64,000 bases of DNA, taken from the NCBI GenBank assembly GCA_050084515.1, contig CM114272.1, positions 12,028,001 through 12,092,000 on the forward strand. The letters run 5' to 3'. The position numbers and the translations under genes are program-made. Shown here piece by piece: positions 52,507-64,000 of the stretch. How positions within the stretch are numbered: position 1 is the first letter of the stretch; every line of letters begins with the position of its first letter. The notes beneath the pieces are model-generated. The model was not told the DNA's origin. It was given only the letters and a program-made list of their open reading frames with translations, and made no database searches. Source of the stretch: Blasia pusilla (taxonomy: Eukaryota; Marchantiophyta; Marchantiopsida; Blasiales).

Positions 52507-55500
52507 CTCGTTACCATCGCTACACCCATCTAACACCAACAACTGCCTGATACTACCACTCTCAATCACAAAAGATAAGTGCGGGAGAAGGGACTTGAAT
52601 GGGTAACCTGATCACGCCCTCCAACCTACGGCACCGTTAACACTCACTCCTCCATGTGATGCGGAAACCTTCATAGCACGTCAAACCTCCCGTCAGCAGA
52701 TGCGGACTATCCATTGGCATCGACACAGGTGTCTCCACCTCTAACCCTTTGTTGCAAACTATCGATGCAGATCACGCATCTCAACCTTAGTCAACAAAGT
52801 GCTAGCAACTCTCGTCATGACCCACGATCCCAACTGAAGTGCCAAATCGTGAAACAACTCATGTATTATGAAGTTCTCGTTAAACCCGTAGCCCATCTAA
52901 CCATGTAGCTCGCATACCACAGTCGGCTTAGCTACCACATCTGCTTAGCTTCAACCTTGGAATGTGGCTTCTACCATGTACACCAACCCTACCTTGGCCC
53001 AACTCTAACCCCGTCTATCCGAAGCTCGGTTTTCCGGCTTCTAACTTCGTCCGCGACTCCACTATCTTCCACTTTACCTTCAACCACAGACCTACCACGT
53101 CCGTTCTCAGCATGGCACGTTGGCCAAGGTGCGGCCCTAATTTTTTTCGTCCGTTAGTCTTAATTGCCTCCTTTCACGCCTGGGCACACGGCTCTCGATA
53201 CACTAAGAACCGACAACCTTTATTGCAGTTCTGATGTCGCGCCCGTGGACGTAAATGTCGCGTCCGTGGAAGTAAATGTCCAGAGTCTGGAATGCTTTCT
53301 GTAAAATTTTTATGGAAGGTATTCTGATACTGGCAATGCGTTTCTAAGTTTCAATCCCGCTATCTCCCAGATGTGAGCGAACCGACCTAACCCACTTCGC
53401 CTAGTCTCCACCACATCCAATACGCAATATAGTTTTAATTTATAAATAAGTCACTTGTTTCAACGTCCCTTCCAATTGATGATCCGACAGCTTTTATTGC
53501 GCAAAGCAATAAAGGGAACCATAAATGCTTTGTATTCTTTCTCTATTGTGAGGCTGGGCATACTGCCCTATGTAGCCAGCTCTCCCTCTCCTCCTGTTAC
53601 TTCATGCTCCCGTCTCTCATTCTCTTCCTTCCGACCCACGCTTCAACCCATGGCCCTTGGCCCTCAACCCTATGTCTGCCTCTCCTACCTCCTGCCATCT
53701 AGGAGCCTTAGTAGCAGATTCCCCTAACTTGGAGGCCCCAGCTCCGTCCAGATCCCTATGCGGCCTCTACCCTAGGGTCCGGGTAGTTTTTTGGCAAGAA
53801 CCGGTACATTTCCGGTATCTACATACCAGAACGGTAATTTTTGATATTTTCTTGAATCCGGCCGGCTAAAAAGATACAAATACAAAGGAGAACCCTATAT
53901 TTTGCCGGTTTTTGGCTGTCGATTTGCAAAGTGAATCAGAAATTCTAAATTTCTTCCGGCTAGGTCAACACGTAACCCTGGTTCTCCTCGGACATTGCTC
54001 TACCCACATGGGCACAGTGCCCTATGTGGGCGCACCTCCTTCAACTCGAAACCTCTTTCCAGGCTCCCGAATACTCTCCCTTTTCGGCCATCAACATGTG
54101 GACGTGCAACTCTATGTGTTTGCGGCCCCCCCCCTCCTTGCATAGTCCGGGGAGTTTTTTCACGAGAACCGGTATGGAACCGGTGTTCCAGAGCCCGGAC
54201 TGGTAAATTTAGATTTCCAACCGGCATTTCAGATACGTCCACAAAGAAATCCCCCTAGACCTGCCAGTTTTTTCCCGACGAGTTTGGATTGAATCTGAAA
54301 TTTTTGATTTTAGCCGGCTACGATTACTCGTAACCCCGGATCTCCCCGTTCATTGCCCCCTTGTCTCTTGCCACGCGGCTCTTTCCCTCGTCCGGTTTGC
54401 CTATCCTACACGTGGTTGTCCCGGGGCGCACGTTCACTTACCCGCTTGCCACTTCCTGCAGCTTCTTGTGACCTTTCCATGATCGTCCGATCTGATCCAA
54501 ATTGAACGTAACATAAAGTGCTACGTCCTAGCCCCACTAGCCGCCTTTACTTGATAGCCCCCCAAGGCTGCAAGACCAAGCTGTCTATTCTCTCTCTTTC
54601 GTGACACACTCGCTCATGTATACTTGACGCCACACTTCCCGTTACACCCTACTGCTCTCTCTCCTCAATCAGCATCAGCGACATCTACGAAAAAAGGACT
54701 TTGCTCTTGCGCACAACCTTTTGAATAGAAAATAACCCACAAAACGCCACACACGCGTCTCCAGGGGCTCTCCACCAAGGCAACTTGCTTGCCTATCTGC
54801 AAACAACGAATTCCGTGCCCCCTCGCATCTTTCTCATGTAAAATCAAGAGTAGTAAAAACGGCTCACAAATCTATACTACTAGTAAGAATGTACTTGCGA
54901 TGCATCGGCATAAGTTTTAGCATATATTAAATTTAATATACAATCCATAATAATATTTTTTCAATTAGCGAAACATTATAAATTCAAAAAAATTATACAA
55001 ATACAAAATTTCACACATCGATATTGTCGTGCGCACACTCATCGCTACACAACCCGCATCGCTGGTCACATCTACACACCACACAAAACCGATCTTCCAC
55101 AACATATGGGTAGATCCACACATAAACAAAATATACTCACGCATATACACCGAGACCCCACAACCCCACAAAATCAAGAGTAGTAAAAACGGCTCACCCA
55201 ACCTAAAACTCCACTCATGAATCTACATCGCCATATCGAACCACATCCACCCTCTACTATGAGGGAATTCGGACGCTAGCACCCTAATACCTACACACCC
55301 ACACACGTCTATGCAAGAGAGGCGCTCCTAAGGCTCAACATAAGAAAGATGGCTTGGGAAAGCCATCTTCCTCACTCTCATAATCTTAAAAATAGCCCTA
55401 CAAATGATATCCTACGTGCACAGGTTATCGGATGACCGTTGACTCGGTCAACGGGTTACTGAAGGACTAAAAAAAAAGGGAAATCGCCATAAACAACGTT

Positions 55501-55628
55501 CCCGACATAACAGACCTTTCGCCAACCTCATCTAATATATCGAGACGAAGTTATATCCAAACAACGTGCTGACTCTCTATGCTGTTGATGCGATAGAACT
55601 CTACCTACGTCAAAATAAGATGTGATAA
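52507..55628 (-). mobile_element. E: terminal repeat and 5' leader of a D-like element
   Basis: On the minus strand a repeat starts near 55628 (TATCACATCTT, compare TGTCACATCTG) and runs through GGGTGCTAGCGTCC and CCGTTTTTACTACTC to about 55197. A B segment follows to about 55025 (GCGCACGACA), then an AT-rich block (54868-55024) shared with X, a second copy of the 28-bp A end, and a leader homologous to D. No gag follows. The leader is longer than in D because of inserted or duplicated sequence at 53000-54500. Confidence 0.65.
53771..54400. repeat. Degenerate tandem duplication in the E leader
   Basis: Two diverged units, starting near 53771 and 54141, share in order ggtccggg-agttttttggc, gaaccggta, agaccggtaattt-like, an AT stretch, ccggcta and cgtaacccyggwtctcc. 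The period is about 360 bp. Function is unknown. Confidence 0.55.
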
Positions 55629-58388
55629 TATTTTATTAGTCTTAATTTAGTAGTTCATGATATACAACATTCCTAGTATAAAAACCTAATTTTTTGGGTA
55701 GTATTTTCACTATTAGTCCTAGTTACGGATTGTAATTAGGACATGAGTAACCTTTCACCTTTGTTGTGCTAACACTACTTGCTTAAAAGCATCTTGCCGT
55801 ACTACGTTGAATGGTATTTCACATTCATAGAAAAGACTCGCCCATATGTTATTTGCAACTTCTATTTGTTGGATGTTGAAAGAATCCCTCAGATAAGCTT
55901 GCTTCTTTCTAGTGCTACTAGTCGCTTGGCTCGGCCCAACTACTCCTCTTAGTTCATCGAGAATGTCACACAATGTCAAACAAAAATAGTATTTCTTCTT
56001 TGTTGTGAACTTATTGTAATGGCGTTGTCTCTTCCACTTCACTCGAGGGTCTCCCTTCCCTTCTTTGTCCATTTCCCACAAGTACCGTATTTCAGAGATC
56101 CTATTGCATACTAGGAGGGACCTTCACACATAATTTGGCATGATGGGTATCTTGATTCCTATCTTTTGTCCACTGTCCTTATCATGTAAAATGCTCCACC
56201 ATGCGCATGCTATGATAGGTTTTCAAAGAAATGGAACAATACTTACACTGTCGTTTGCTTGATTTTCCATCTTCCATCTGTTGGAGTTCTTTGGCTTTGG
56301 TCATGACTATAGGCAAATACTGACCTCACCCAACAATATTTGGATAATTTGCAACAAGTTTATAATGTCAATAGTAGGATATATCGACCGATGAAATGTA
56401 TAAAAATTGCACGAATTATTTTCCGTGAATGCTCAAATAACAAACTTGGAACGCTCACTATGAACAAGAAAGATCAATATGCTAACCTAGATAATCGAGA
56501 TACCTTCAATTATCAGGGTTATCAAGTGGCAAAACATATTCTCACTTATCAAGTTCATCAATATATGGCGAAAAAAAACTTCCACAAAAGAGTAGAGAAA
56601 GGGAGACATGAAAGGAGCAATGAGACTGTGAGGGTATACCAAAAACAAGTAAGTTTGTAAAGGGGAGGATGGAAGGAAGAGAATGAATCTTTCATTCTTT
56701 TTCCTCATCTATCCCCACTTACAATTTATTCCTAAACCATTTCCACTAATCACCCTTTAACAAATCTTATTTTGTTCTCCTATCTTATTCCTTTTTCATC
56801 TATCCTAACTTCTTTACCAACTTAAATTTGCAACTAACCTATTCTTTTAATACAACCACCCTATTCAATTATATTTTAACATTGTGGTTTTCCTCTCTCT
56901 ACCTATACTATCCCCACTTCTTTAACTACTTTCATTTGCAACTAACCTATTATCTAATACAACCACCATATATTAATCTTCTACTATCTTGTCCACCCCT
57001 TCAAGCCTTCAATAACAATCATAATCCTCCCCTACCCGCAAACGACCCCATGCATAAACCGTGTTCAAGCCCGCACGATGCCCGCGCTTAGGCTTGCGGA
57101 GCTTGCTTCAGCCTACACCCTCCAACCTTGTCCCGAGCCTTAGCCCACATGCGCCAAGCTTAGGCCTACATACATGCAAGAGATGTATGCTAGTGAATGA
57201 TAAGATAAGAACTCCACTTATTGACAAAGGATTTGGAATTTGGGTGTGATGAGCCCCTCTCGGGTTTTGGTAAGCACTACCGCTATCCGACAACATGCAA
57301 TAGTAGAGGTGGTGGAGCCTTCAACACATGCTAGTGATATACAACTATATAATCCAACACACGACACACCAGATCCATGCCATCCACATGAGACAAGTCA
57401 TTCATTTGATGACCTTGGTCGAATTGCATAACAGTTTTTTGGATACATATAATATTTCGAATAATTTGTGTATAATGGAGTCATTATCAAGATGCCAATT
57501 TCAAATGTGCTAGCTATAAGTACTTTTTGAGGGATTATCTCTTCAGGCTCTCAATTTATGGCTACTTTGCAAGTACCTAAACCTGCAAAGTAACTCACAA
57601 TTCACTTACAAAACTGCAAGCACTCGCAATCTAACCACTAGAACCCGCACATTTGTTAGTATCTGAAATGTAGCATTCACTTCTACGAGCCAAGAACTCT
57701 ACTTTGCAAGTGTTGTGCAAGTGCTAGCCTTGCAAAAATGCTTCTGGGTTGTAAACATTCTGCCATGCTTGGAACTCCCAATTTTTTGTCATTTGTGGTA
57801 GTTAAAGGATTCAAACTAAATCAATCTTTAAATTGCAGATCTCTTTCTTGCTAGCCGTTGTGCCAGATGTCATGCAACCATCATGTTGAAAAATACAATT
57901 CGACCTCTAGTTTTAGTATAGATGCTCATTCTTACATGTTTAAGTTGTTTCAAAAGTACGTGATGTGAGTGCCTAGAAGGGTTGTCCCAAATGGTAGAGG
58001 TGCATGCAAGAAGCCCATCAAAGATTTTTCAGCAAAAGAAAGATGACTACAGAAGAAAATGTAGGCATGCTCAACGCAATAGACAAGTTTTCTGTTGTGA
58101 GGTTCTCCTCAATTTTATCAAACACGAGACTCTGTTACTGAAATGGTGGCATTTACGCAATCTAAACTCACAATCAGAAGAGGCCTTCTAACATACTTGT
58201 CAATTTGAAGGTGTATTGAATGCATATACATATATGTTTCCACGAAAAAATCTACACCAATGCCACTCAAATCCTGGTAGGGTACTGCTCAACCATCATG
58301 AGTAGATATCCAACCACGTTGAGTTCCCGATTGGGTGCTCAGGAAAGAATATGGTACAAAGTAAGCTCACAGTGTAAACATGGATAGT
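55629..58388. other. Intergenic DNA with one transposase fragment
   Basis: Apart from the hAT-like fragment at 55755-56081 I see no supported gene. An open plus-strand frame of 106 codons at 56340-56660 has no recognisable domain. The sequence from 56660 to 57000 is pyrimidine-rich and repetitive. Confidence 0.5.
55755..56081 (-). pseudogene. hAT-type (DUF659-like) transposase fragment
   Basis: The 108-codon frame begins DKEGKGDPRVKWKRQ and ends NIWASLFYECEIPFNVVRQ. The second segment resembles the start of the DUF659 region of plant hAT-like transposases (xxxFFYxxxIPFNVxRS). No catalytic residues or neighbouring transposase parts are present, so it is a short remnant. Confidence 0.45.
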
Positions 58389-61300
58389 TCAGGTAGTTGC
58401 AGGGGAAGGTACAACTTGCTCAAGATATTTCGAGAGTTTCTCTTTGTTCAGTGCACCTTCTTTTCGACTTCCTGGCACTTCTTTTCCATCTACAAATAGG
58501 ATCAACGTTGGTAGACCATACACCTTGTACTTCTCCGTCAGAACTGGATTTGGATCCGTCTCAATCTTCACACACTTCACCTTGCCCTCAAATTCCTGTT
58601 CATGTATCACAAGGACTATTAGAACCTAAACATAAGAAATACATTCCACACACTCTCTTTCAACTCATTGCAACTCTAATCCATCTTCCCAACCTTCAAA
58701 AATATGCAAAGCTGCTCTTCTGTTGTTTTGGAAAGTCTATCCCACCTCGTCTTTCCTCTCTCAAAGAGTACATCTTCTCTCTCTCGGAGCAGTGTACTAC
58801 TACACTGATAACACCAAAACTGTGCAACACATTCTGTAGCTTAGATTCACTGCCCAAAGCTGCTGCACTGGTAAGTAATGTGTATAGGGGATCCCAATCA
58901 GGTTAAGGTAGACAGTGTCATAAAAAGCTTCTTGGTTGATACTCGGAAGTCCCACACTAAGATTCTTTATCATCCGCACTCAGACTATTTAAGAGTCTCC
59001 TTCCTCTTGTATAGTCCTCACTTCACTTCTTCCTTTCTCTCCATCTATCCCAGTCACTCGCACCATTGAACTAGGGTGGGATTCATGGTCACAAGGCTAC
59101 AACAGATGCTACTTCATGAGCAGATTCTTATGTGGTAGTTCTCCACTTCTTCCTCCCTTGGCATGCATCCGAGTCTCTAACACTGTCCACCTAGGGTGCC
59201 AGGTCTAAGCTTGTAAGGATGAAACAGGGACCACTTAGTGAGTAGAGTCTCTATTGTAATTCAAAAGCTGAAATTGCAAAGTTGGTACTATCAGAGCTGC
59301 TAGTCATTTCATCAGCCAAGATTCAGTGCCCAAACCAGTTGCATAGTTAGGCAAAGTCTCTTGGGAACCTCCATAAGGTAAGATATTGTCCTGGAGAGTG
59401 TCTTGCCTGATGCCAGGGAGGTCCATACAAACACTCTCCGTGGAAGCATTCACACTATATGAGAGTTTCCCTCATCCTTTTTTCACTTTTATGTCTTCCT
59501 TTCCACAATCCCAGTCTCCAGCACAGTCCAACCAGTATCTATGATCGCAACACTAAGACATACTTCCAGAATATCCGGGAGGAAGATCTTCATTCCAGTC
59601 CTCCGCCTGTGTTTTGCATATGTCACTCCCTTGAAGTAAAAAGTGACGTCAATAAAGAATTTCTTCACTCAAGCTCCAATCCTCTCTCAAATGTGGTGCC
59701 AGTCCACAACCTCTACGGCAACAAGTGTGTTGAAGATCGCCCAACTAAAAGGTTTCAGGATACCCTGTTCAGCTTTCTCAATGTTCCACTTTATGAGGGA
59801 AAAAACTAGATTTTGGAAGGCTTGAAATCAAGAAACGTAGGAATGTATCCAGTGATTCCAAACTAAAGTTTAACGCCAAGAAAATTGATCTCAATTCGGT
59901 TGTATAAATCTGGGGTACGGTATCTAATTGGTTGTATAAATCTAATACGGTATGGTCATGTTAAGCAAAGCAGGCTCGTATCCAGGCTACCAGACATTAA
60001 GAACCTCCATCCTACAGGGTGTGGCCCTCAATCACAATGCTGACAGACTCTTGGAACCCATTGTACTCAGAGTTTCTGTTCCACTAGTCCTCCATTAACG
60101 CCATGCAGGGGAGATTTTTTAAGGTTTAGTATCCAAGAACGTATTCAGACCTGGTTCGATAAATTGCTTGAGAGTGAATACCAAGGGACGCCTCCTTCTA
60201 AACTCCTTGTGCGGAAACTTCTCACAACAAAGTCATAGCTTTGTACTTTTCTTGTGGAAGAGGTTTCTCTCAGTTCAATGACAAGACAAAGGAGTTCAAG
60301 TCAGCTCCAAGCGTAAGTGATTATAAGCTCCGAGTCTGTGATATATGAAGTCCTTCCTTTATGATCTGCTGTACTAAGGATAATACTTGTAGTGAAGGAA
60401 ATCTGCAGGTTGGATATGTCAGTAGCGACTCCCTTTACCCTTGGATCACGCTTGAAGGTGCACTTAAACCCTAGATCCATTTTGTACACTCTAAAACTTG
60501 TTAGTGCATTCCAGCCTTCTAACCCATGAGGTTTCTAGGTAGAGAAGAGTTTATGCAGTGTTCCAAAGACTGCATAAACTCAGTAATCTCAATGCCCCTC
60601 CAACATGCTTGCTCTACTAGGTTTACCTGTCTTGGTCTGTCCCCGGCACTTTGCTTCCCACTACACTCTCGATTGTTTGTTTCAGAGCACTTGCCGAATT
60701 CATCTGATTGGAAATGATTCATCCTTCCATACTCGTCATACTGGAGCTGCTGTGTGGATCAAGCATTGTTGAAGGTCGAGAACTAAATAAGACTAGAATG
60801 TCCAAAGGAATGCTCGAAACAGTTTATTCCTGCCAGTAGAACGGACTGTGTAAAGGAATGCTGCTAAAGGCCCCCCATCTACTGTATTTGAACGGTATAG
60901 ATCCTGGTGTGACCAGAAAGACAGGTGACAATGCGGCAATCTACATCCTAGGGTGTCTTCAGTTCAGCGAGGTGGTTTGGTGCTCAGATCTGGTCTGGCA
61001 GCTGTAAATTTGCTAGCCAAGGTAAATCAGAACTCGAGAGGAGTAGGACTTGCCCCAGATTGAAAGAGACTGAACCGCTGGTCGAATTCGGTAGCTACTC
61101 TCTTTGAGTGCATGTGACAACATAACCCTCAGATATGAACTGCCATCCCCTAAGAGTCCTGTAGCTTCGTCATATGTCCTCAACCACCTTTCTGCCAAAC
61201 ACCCACCAAAGAACCCATGACTTATATTTCGGTTTCCGACAGTGGCTCGCTAGATAATCTGAGTGTGATGCGAGTTCCCTTCAGGCATCATATGGCAACC

Positions 61301-62201
61301 GGAGGAATTTTAAGATCAGCCAGCATGACGAGGAAGAACTCTTTTCTCCGATTACTCGTGTGCTACGGACATACAACAAAGCAATTAAAGCCATGTTGTC
61401 TTGGTGTAATTCTCAAACTCACCAACTCTGTTTATAGGGGCGAAGGGAGAGTCTGTTTATGGGAACGGCAGGTGAGTCGTTAGGCAGGGAACTTGTCAGT
61501 AAAAAGGTGTTTAGCACTACCCATCTGTAGCCATTGAGAAAGCCTTCAGAGGACGACTCCACCGACTCAGGATGAGACACAAGAAGGACGTGCGGCAGGG
61601 AAAAGCCAAAGAAACTGTCCATCCACTCTCCCCATCCTATTTGTTTGATGCAACTGCTTAGATTTTCTGAGAGAATAGACATCCTTGTGTCACAGCTGAA
61701 GCAATCGTTGTATACACAGTCAAGCTTCTTGTAGAACTTGCAAAGACACCGAGTATCCAAGAAGAGACTTTGCAGTAGGCAAATTCAATTTCCGAGGACA
61801 AATGTATTCAGGATTGGAGAAACTATCGAGACCAACGTTCTCACCTGTGCAGCCCAGTCCATGATGCCTCCCATGAGCTTACAAGGACCACACCAAGGCG
61901 CACAGAAATCCACCAGGACGGGAATCTTGGATTTCAACACCTCCTCCTCAAAATTAGTATCTCCAACAGACTGTGCCCGGAGCTGGGAATTCGGCGCCTG
62001 CCACCGCCTATTTGCCCTCGATGGCTCCAACCTCTGCTGCCATCGCGTGCTTCTGATTGGAAGAGCACTCACTCCATTCACCACACCCACAACCGGCACC
62101 AGAGTGCGACCACCCACCTGCTCTTTCCCATCCCAATTCCTGCTTGGACCTGCTGCCGCTACTGCTACCGCACCCCATCCACAGACCGCTGTGGCGGACA
62201 T
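58389..62201 (-). CDS. Chloroplast thioredoxin, x-type (two exons)
   Basis: Exon 1 is 62201-61845 (119 codons); exon 2 is 58595-58389 (68 codons plus stop). The 3249-bp intron starts GTGAGA after CAG and ends CAG before GAATTT, phase 0. The joined 187-residue protein has a basic, Ser/Ala/Val-rich transit peptide of about 70 residues, the redox site WCGPC at residues 103-107, the cis-proline segment KVYGLPT, and [14 protein letters not shown]. That last block matches plastid Trx x more than m, f or y types. Trx x reduces plastid targets such as 2-Cys peroxiredoxin (family knowledge). Its length and spacing across the splice fit the family with no missing residues. The start Met at 62201 is the first in frame. 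It is probably functional. Confidence 0.9.
58596..61844 (-). other. Intron of the thioredoxin gene
   Basis: A 3.25-kb phase-0 intron separates the WCGPC exon from the cis-proline exon. Its interior contains no recognisable transposon gene or additional thioredoxin exon. Several short open frames on both strands have no domain. Its length fits a plant with a large genome. Confidence 0.8.
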
Positions 62202-62245
62202 CGTCTCCTCCGCCTCCGATCACAACAAAATGCCCTTTTCTCACT

Positions 62246-62279
<34 letters not shown>

Positions 62280-62349
62280 ACCTCTACTACTTTCCAAATC
62301 TATTCCGCAATTTGGAGAGAAACACCCGCTTCCCTCTACTCTTCGTCTC

Positions 62350-62390
<41 letters not shown>

Positions 62391-62470
62391 TCTAGATTTA
62401 GGCACCCAACCGTCCTTGCCTTGACCGGACAGCGAGCACGAGGAGCTAAGCGAGGAATCAGTAAGCAGAG
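62202..62470 (-). promoter_or_regulatory. Thioredoxin 5' leader with CT/GA microsatellites
   Basis: Just upstream of the ATG on the transcript strand lie two (GA)n tracts: about 62244-62282 and 62348-62392 (written CT on the plus strand). GA-rich tracts near plant transcription starts often act as GAGA-type core elements. That role is inferred. Confidence 0.5.
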
Positions 62471-64000
62471 ACGCGAGTGAACTCTGACCTTTTTGAGTGC
62501 GAAGTGGTGGTGAGGGATGGATGGGCAGCAACTTTCAAGTGTAGGTGGAGTTCACAGTTGCCATTGAAAGGGGGTTCCTGGGCTTCTCTCTCCCTACCTT
62601 CCTTAGGCTGGACGCTGGGCGATTCGGGAGTTAGGACGCGACAAAGAGTGGCAGAGGGTAGGACATGAGAAGGGAAATTGGGGGTTGGGTGCGGTTGGGT
62701 TGGGTTCGATGTGGAGGTCGTCTCGTCAGATACTGCGTGACGGGCAGGCAACAACGCTTGGGCCCGCAGGACTGAAACTTGTCACAATAGTGGCCCACGG
62801 TGGAAACCGCAGCAACATTATCCACAATTTCTTGCGGCTGCAGTGAAGTATACCAGGATACCCCTATGCTAACCGTCTCAAGTTGATGAGACGGTGGTTT
62901 CTTTCCTCCTCTCTCTCCTCTTCTCTCGCCTTGTAGATCTTCAAAGATGTGATCTTGTGATCAGGCGGTCACACCGTCACACACATAAGCTAGGAAGAAT
63001 GTACAGTCATCACAACTCTACCCTACCCTACCCTACCATAGCCTAGCCTAGCAGAGCTTCGAAGCACTGTCGCATTCAACTTAGTGATGTGGACTCTGGG
63101 AGAGCTCGGGAAGCTGGGGGCTCCCAGTCAAGCTGCGGATATAGTAATAACAAAAGCAGTAAATGTAGGTAGGGATCCGGGCTCAAGATGACATGGAGTC
63201 ATGGACTCAAACGGATGAGGAATGAATGAACTCCAGCCACATACGAATAAGCCCACAAAGCAACTTCGGCGAGAGAGAGAGGAAGGGAAGGGAAAGGGAG
63301 GGGAGAAAATGGATGAGGATCAGCCCGAAGCAGAAGGAAGAAGGCGGAGCTGATGCTATGGCCTCAGAATTGCCACATGGGTAAAGGATGGGTCTGGCTT
63401 TGTGAGACGCCACGTGGAGGGGTAGAGCGAGTGAGGTCAGATTCGATGAGAGTTATTGCAGTCCATGGCGGAAAACCTGGTTTAGAGGACTGGAGGGGAG
63501 AGAGAGAAGAGGATCCGGAGATGGAAAGAAGGAGGATGCAGTGAAGCCAGTCAGCGATGGAAGGAAGGCTGGGAAAGGAAAGTGAATCACTCCCCCTTCC
63601 TTGGAAATACCGGAAGGGGGTAGAAGGAATTTAGATTCCCATGCAATTTGGCTCCCTACTCCTTTCACCGGTTCAGCCCAAGTTTACTCTCTCTCTCGCT
63701 CCGTCCCTCTCTACCTGTCTCTGTCTCGATGGAGGAGTCCTGCACTGGGTATCTATGAGCTTGACTGCTGTGGTGCTCCTGCCACATGAATTTCGTTCTG
63801 GTTGTAGCTATTGCCGTTGTTGGTGCTGCTGCTGCAGCATCCTTGGGGGGAGAGGATGAGTGACGTGATGAGGCGAGGTGTCACATAGCAATGCTGCAGC
63901 AACGAGGAGGAGGTGCGGAGGAAGAGTAGAATTTCCCTCCCCACTCACTCTATCCAAAGAGGAGGAGGACCAAGGGGAAAATCGAAAATGGAGGGGACGA
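62471..64000. other. Region upstream of the thioredoxin gene, no gene recognised
   Basis: I see no domain-bearing frame. A short repeat of ccctac/cctag units lies at about 63018-63052, and purine-rich stretches run at 63270-63310 and 63490-63620. The region may contain distal promoter or another gene's untranslated part beyond the window. Confidence 0.4.

Noticed and set aside
63018-63052. Interstitial telomere repeat
   Set aside because: The units are ccctac and cctag, not the plant CCCTAAA unit, and the run is only about 35 bp.

Overview
This is a eukaryotic, land-plant-type nuclear window. Three host genes support that: a plastid x-type thioredoxin split by a 3.2-kb intron, an intronless 15-repeat P-class PPR protein, and an intronless BTB plus beta-propeller protein. 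Roughly two thirds of the window is nested transposons. Long intergenic tracts, the long intron and a DNMT3-like methyltransferase inside retroelements suggest a large-genome, probably non-flowering plant (fern, lycophyte or similar). That placement is an inference; nothing in the sequence names the species.

Layout. 1-7515: retroelement A (plus), cut by the window start. 7516-13645: AT-rich DNA with no convincing gene and one nested inverted repeat. 13646-15094: BTB/propeller gene (minus). 17538-19805: PPR gene (minus). 20461-30684: repeat remnant X, the end of element C1, and element B (plus, 9.7 kb) inserted in C1. 30685-36940: three rearranged pieces of family C (C1, C2, C3). 36940-51955: a CACTA (En/Spm-type) transposon split by the 9-kb element D (minus, 37068-46050). 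51956-55628: a family C terminal repeat and the 5' part of another D-like element (E). 55755-56081: a hAT fragment. 58389-62201: the thioredoxin gene (minus).

The striking system is one kind of Ty3/gypsy element, present as three families (A/D, B, C). Its order is gag (zinc knuckles), aspartic protease, a DNMT3-like cytosine-5 DNA methyltransferase, an in-frame UAG codon, reverse transcriptase, RNase H, integrase and a C-terminal PHD finger. The UAG is followed by CAA-CCA in copies A, C3 and D, which fits the tobamovirus-type readthrough context CARYYA, and by CGA-CCA in B. The element would thus carry a DNA methylation writer made with Gag and a histone-tail reader fused to integrase.

The terminal repeats are also odd. 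B and D run A1 - genes - B1 - A2 - B2 (a split direct repeat), start TGTC, end GACA, and are flanked by 4-bp target duplications (TACA and AAGC). Seven nonsense codons checked between copies are all C-to-T or G-to-A changes, mostly in CG or CHG contexts, which looks like decay of methylated cytosine. All copies seen here are broken. Boundaries are hand-read and usually good to a few tens of bases, except where stated as exact.
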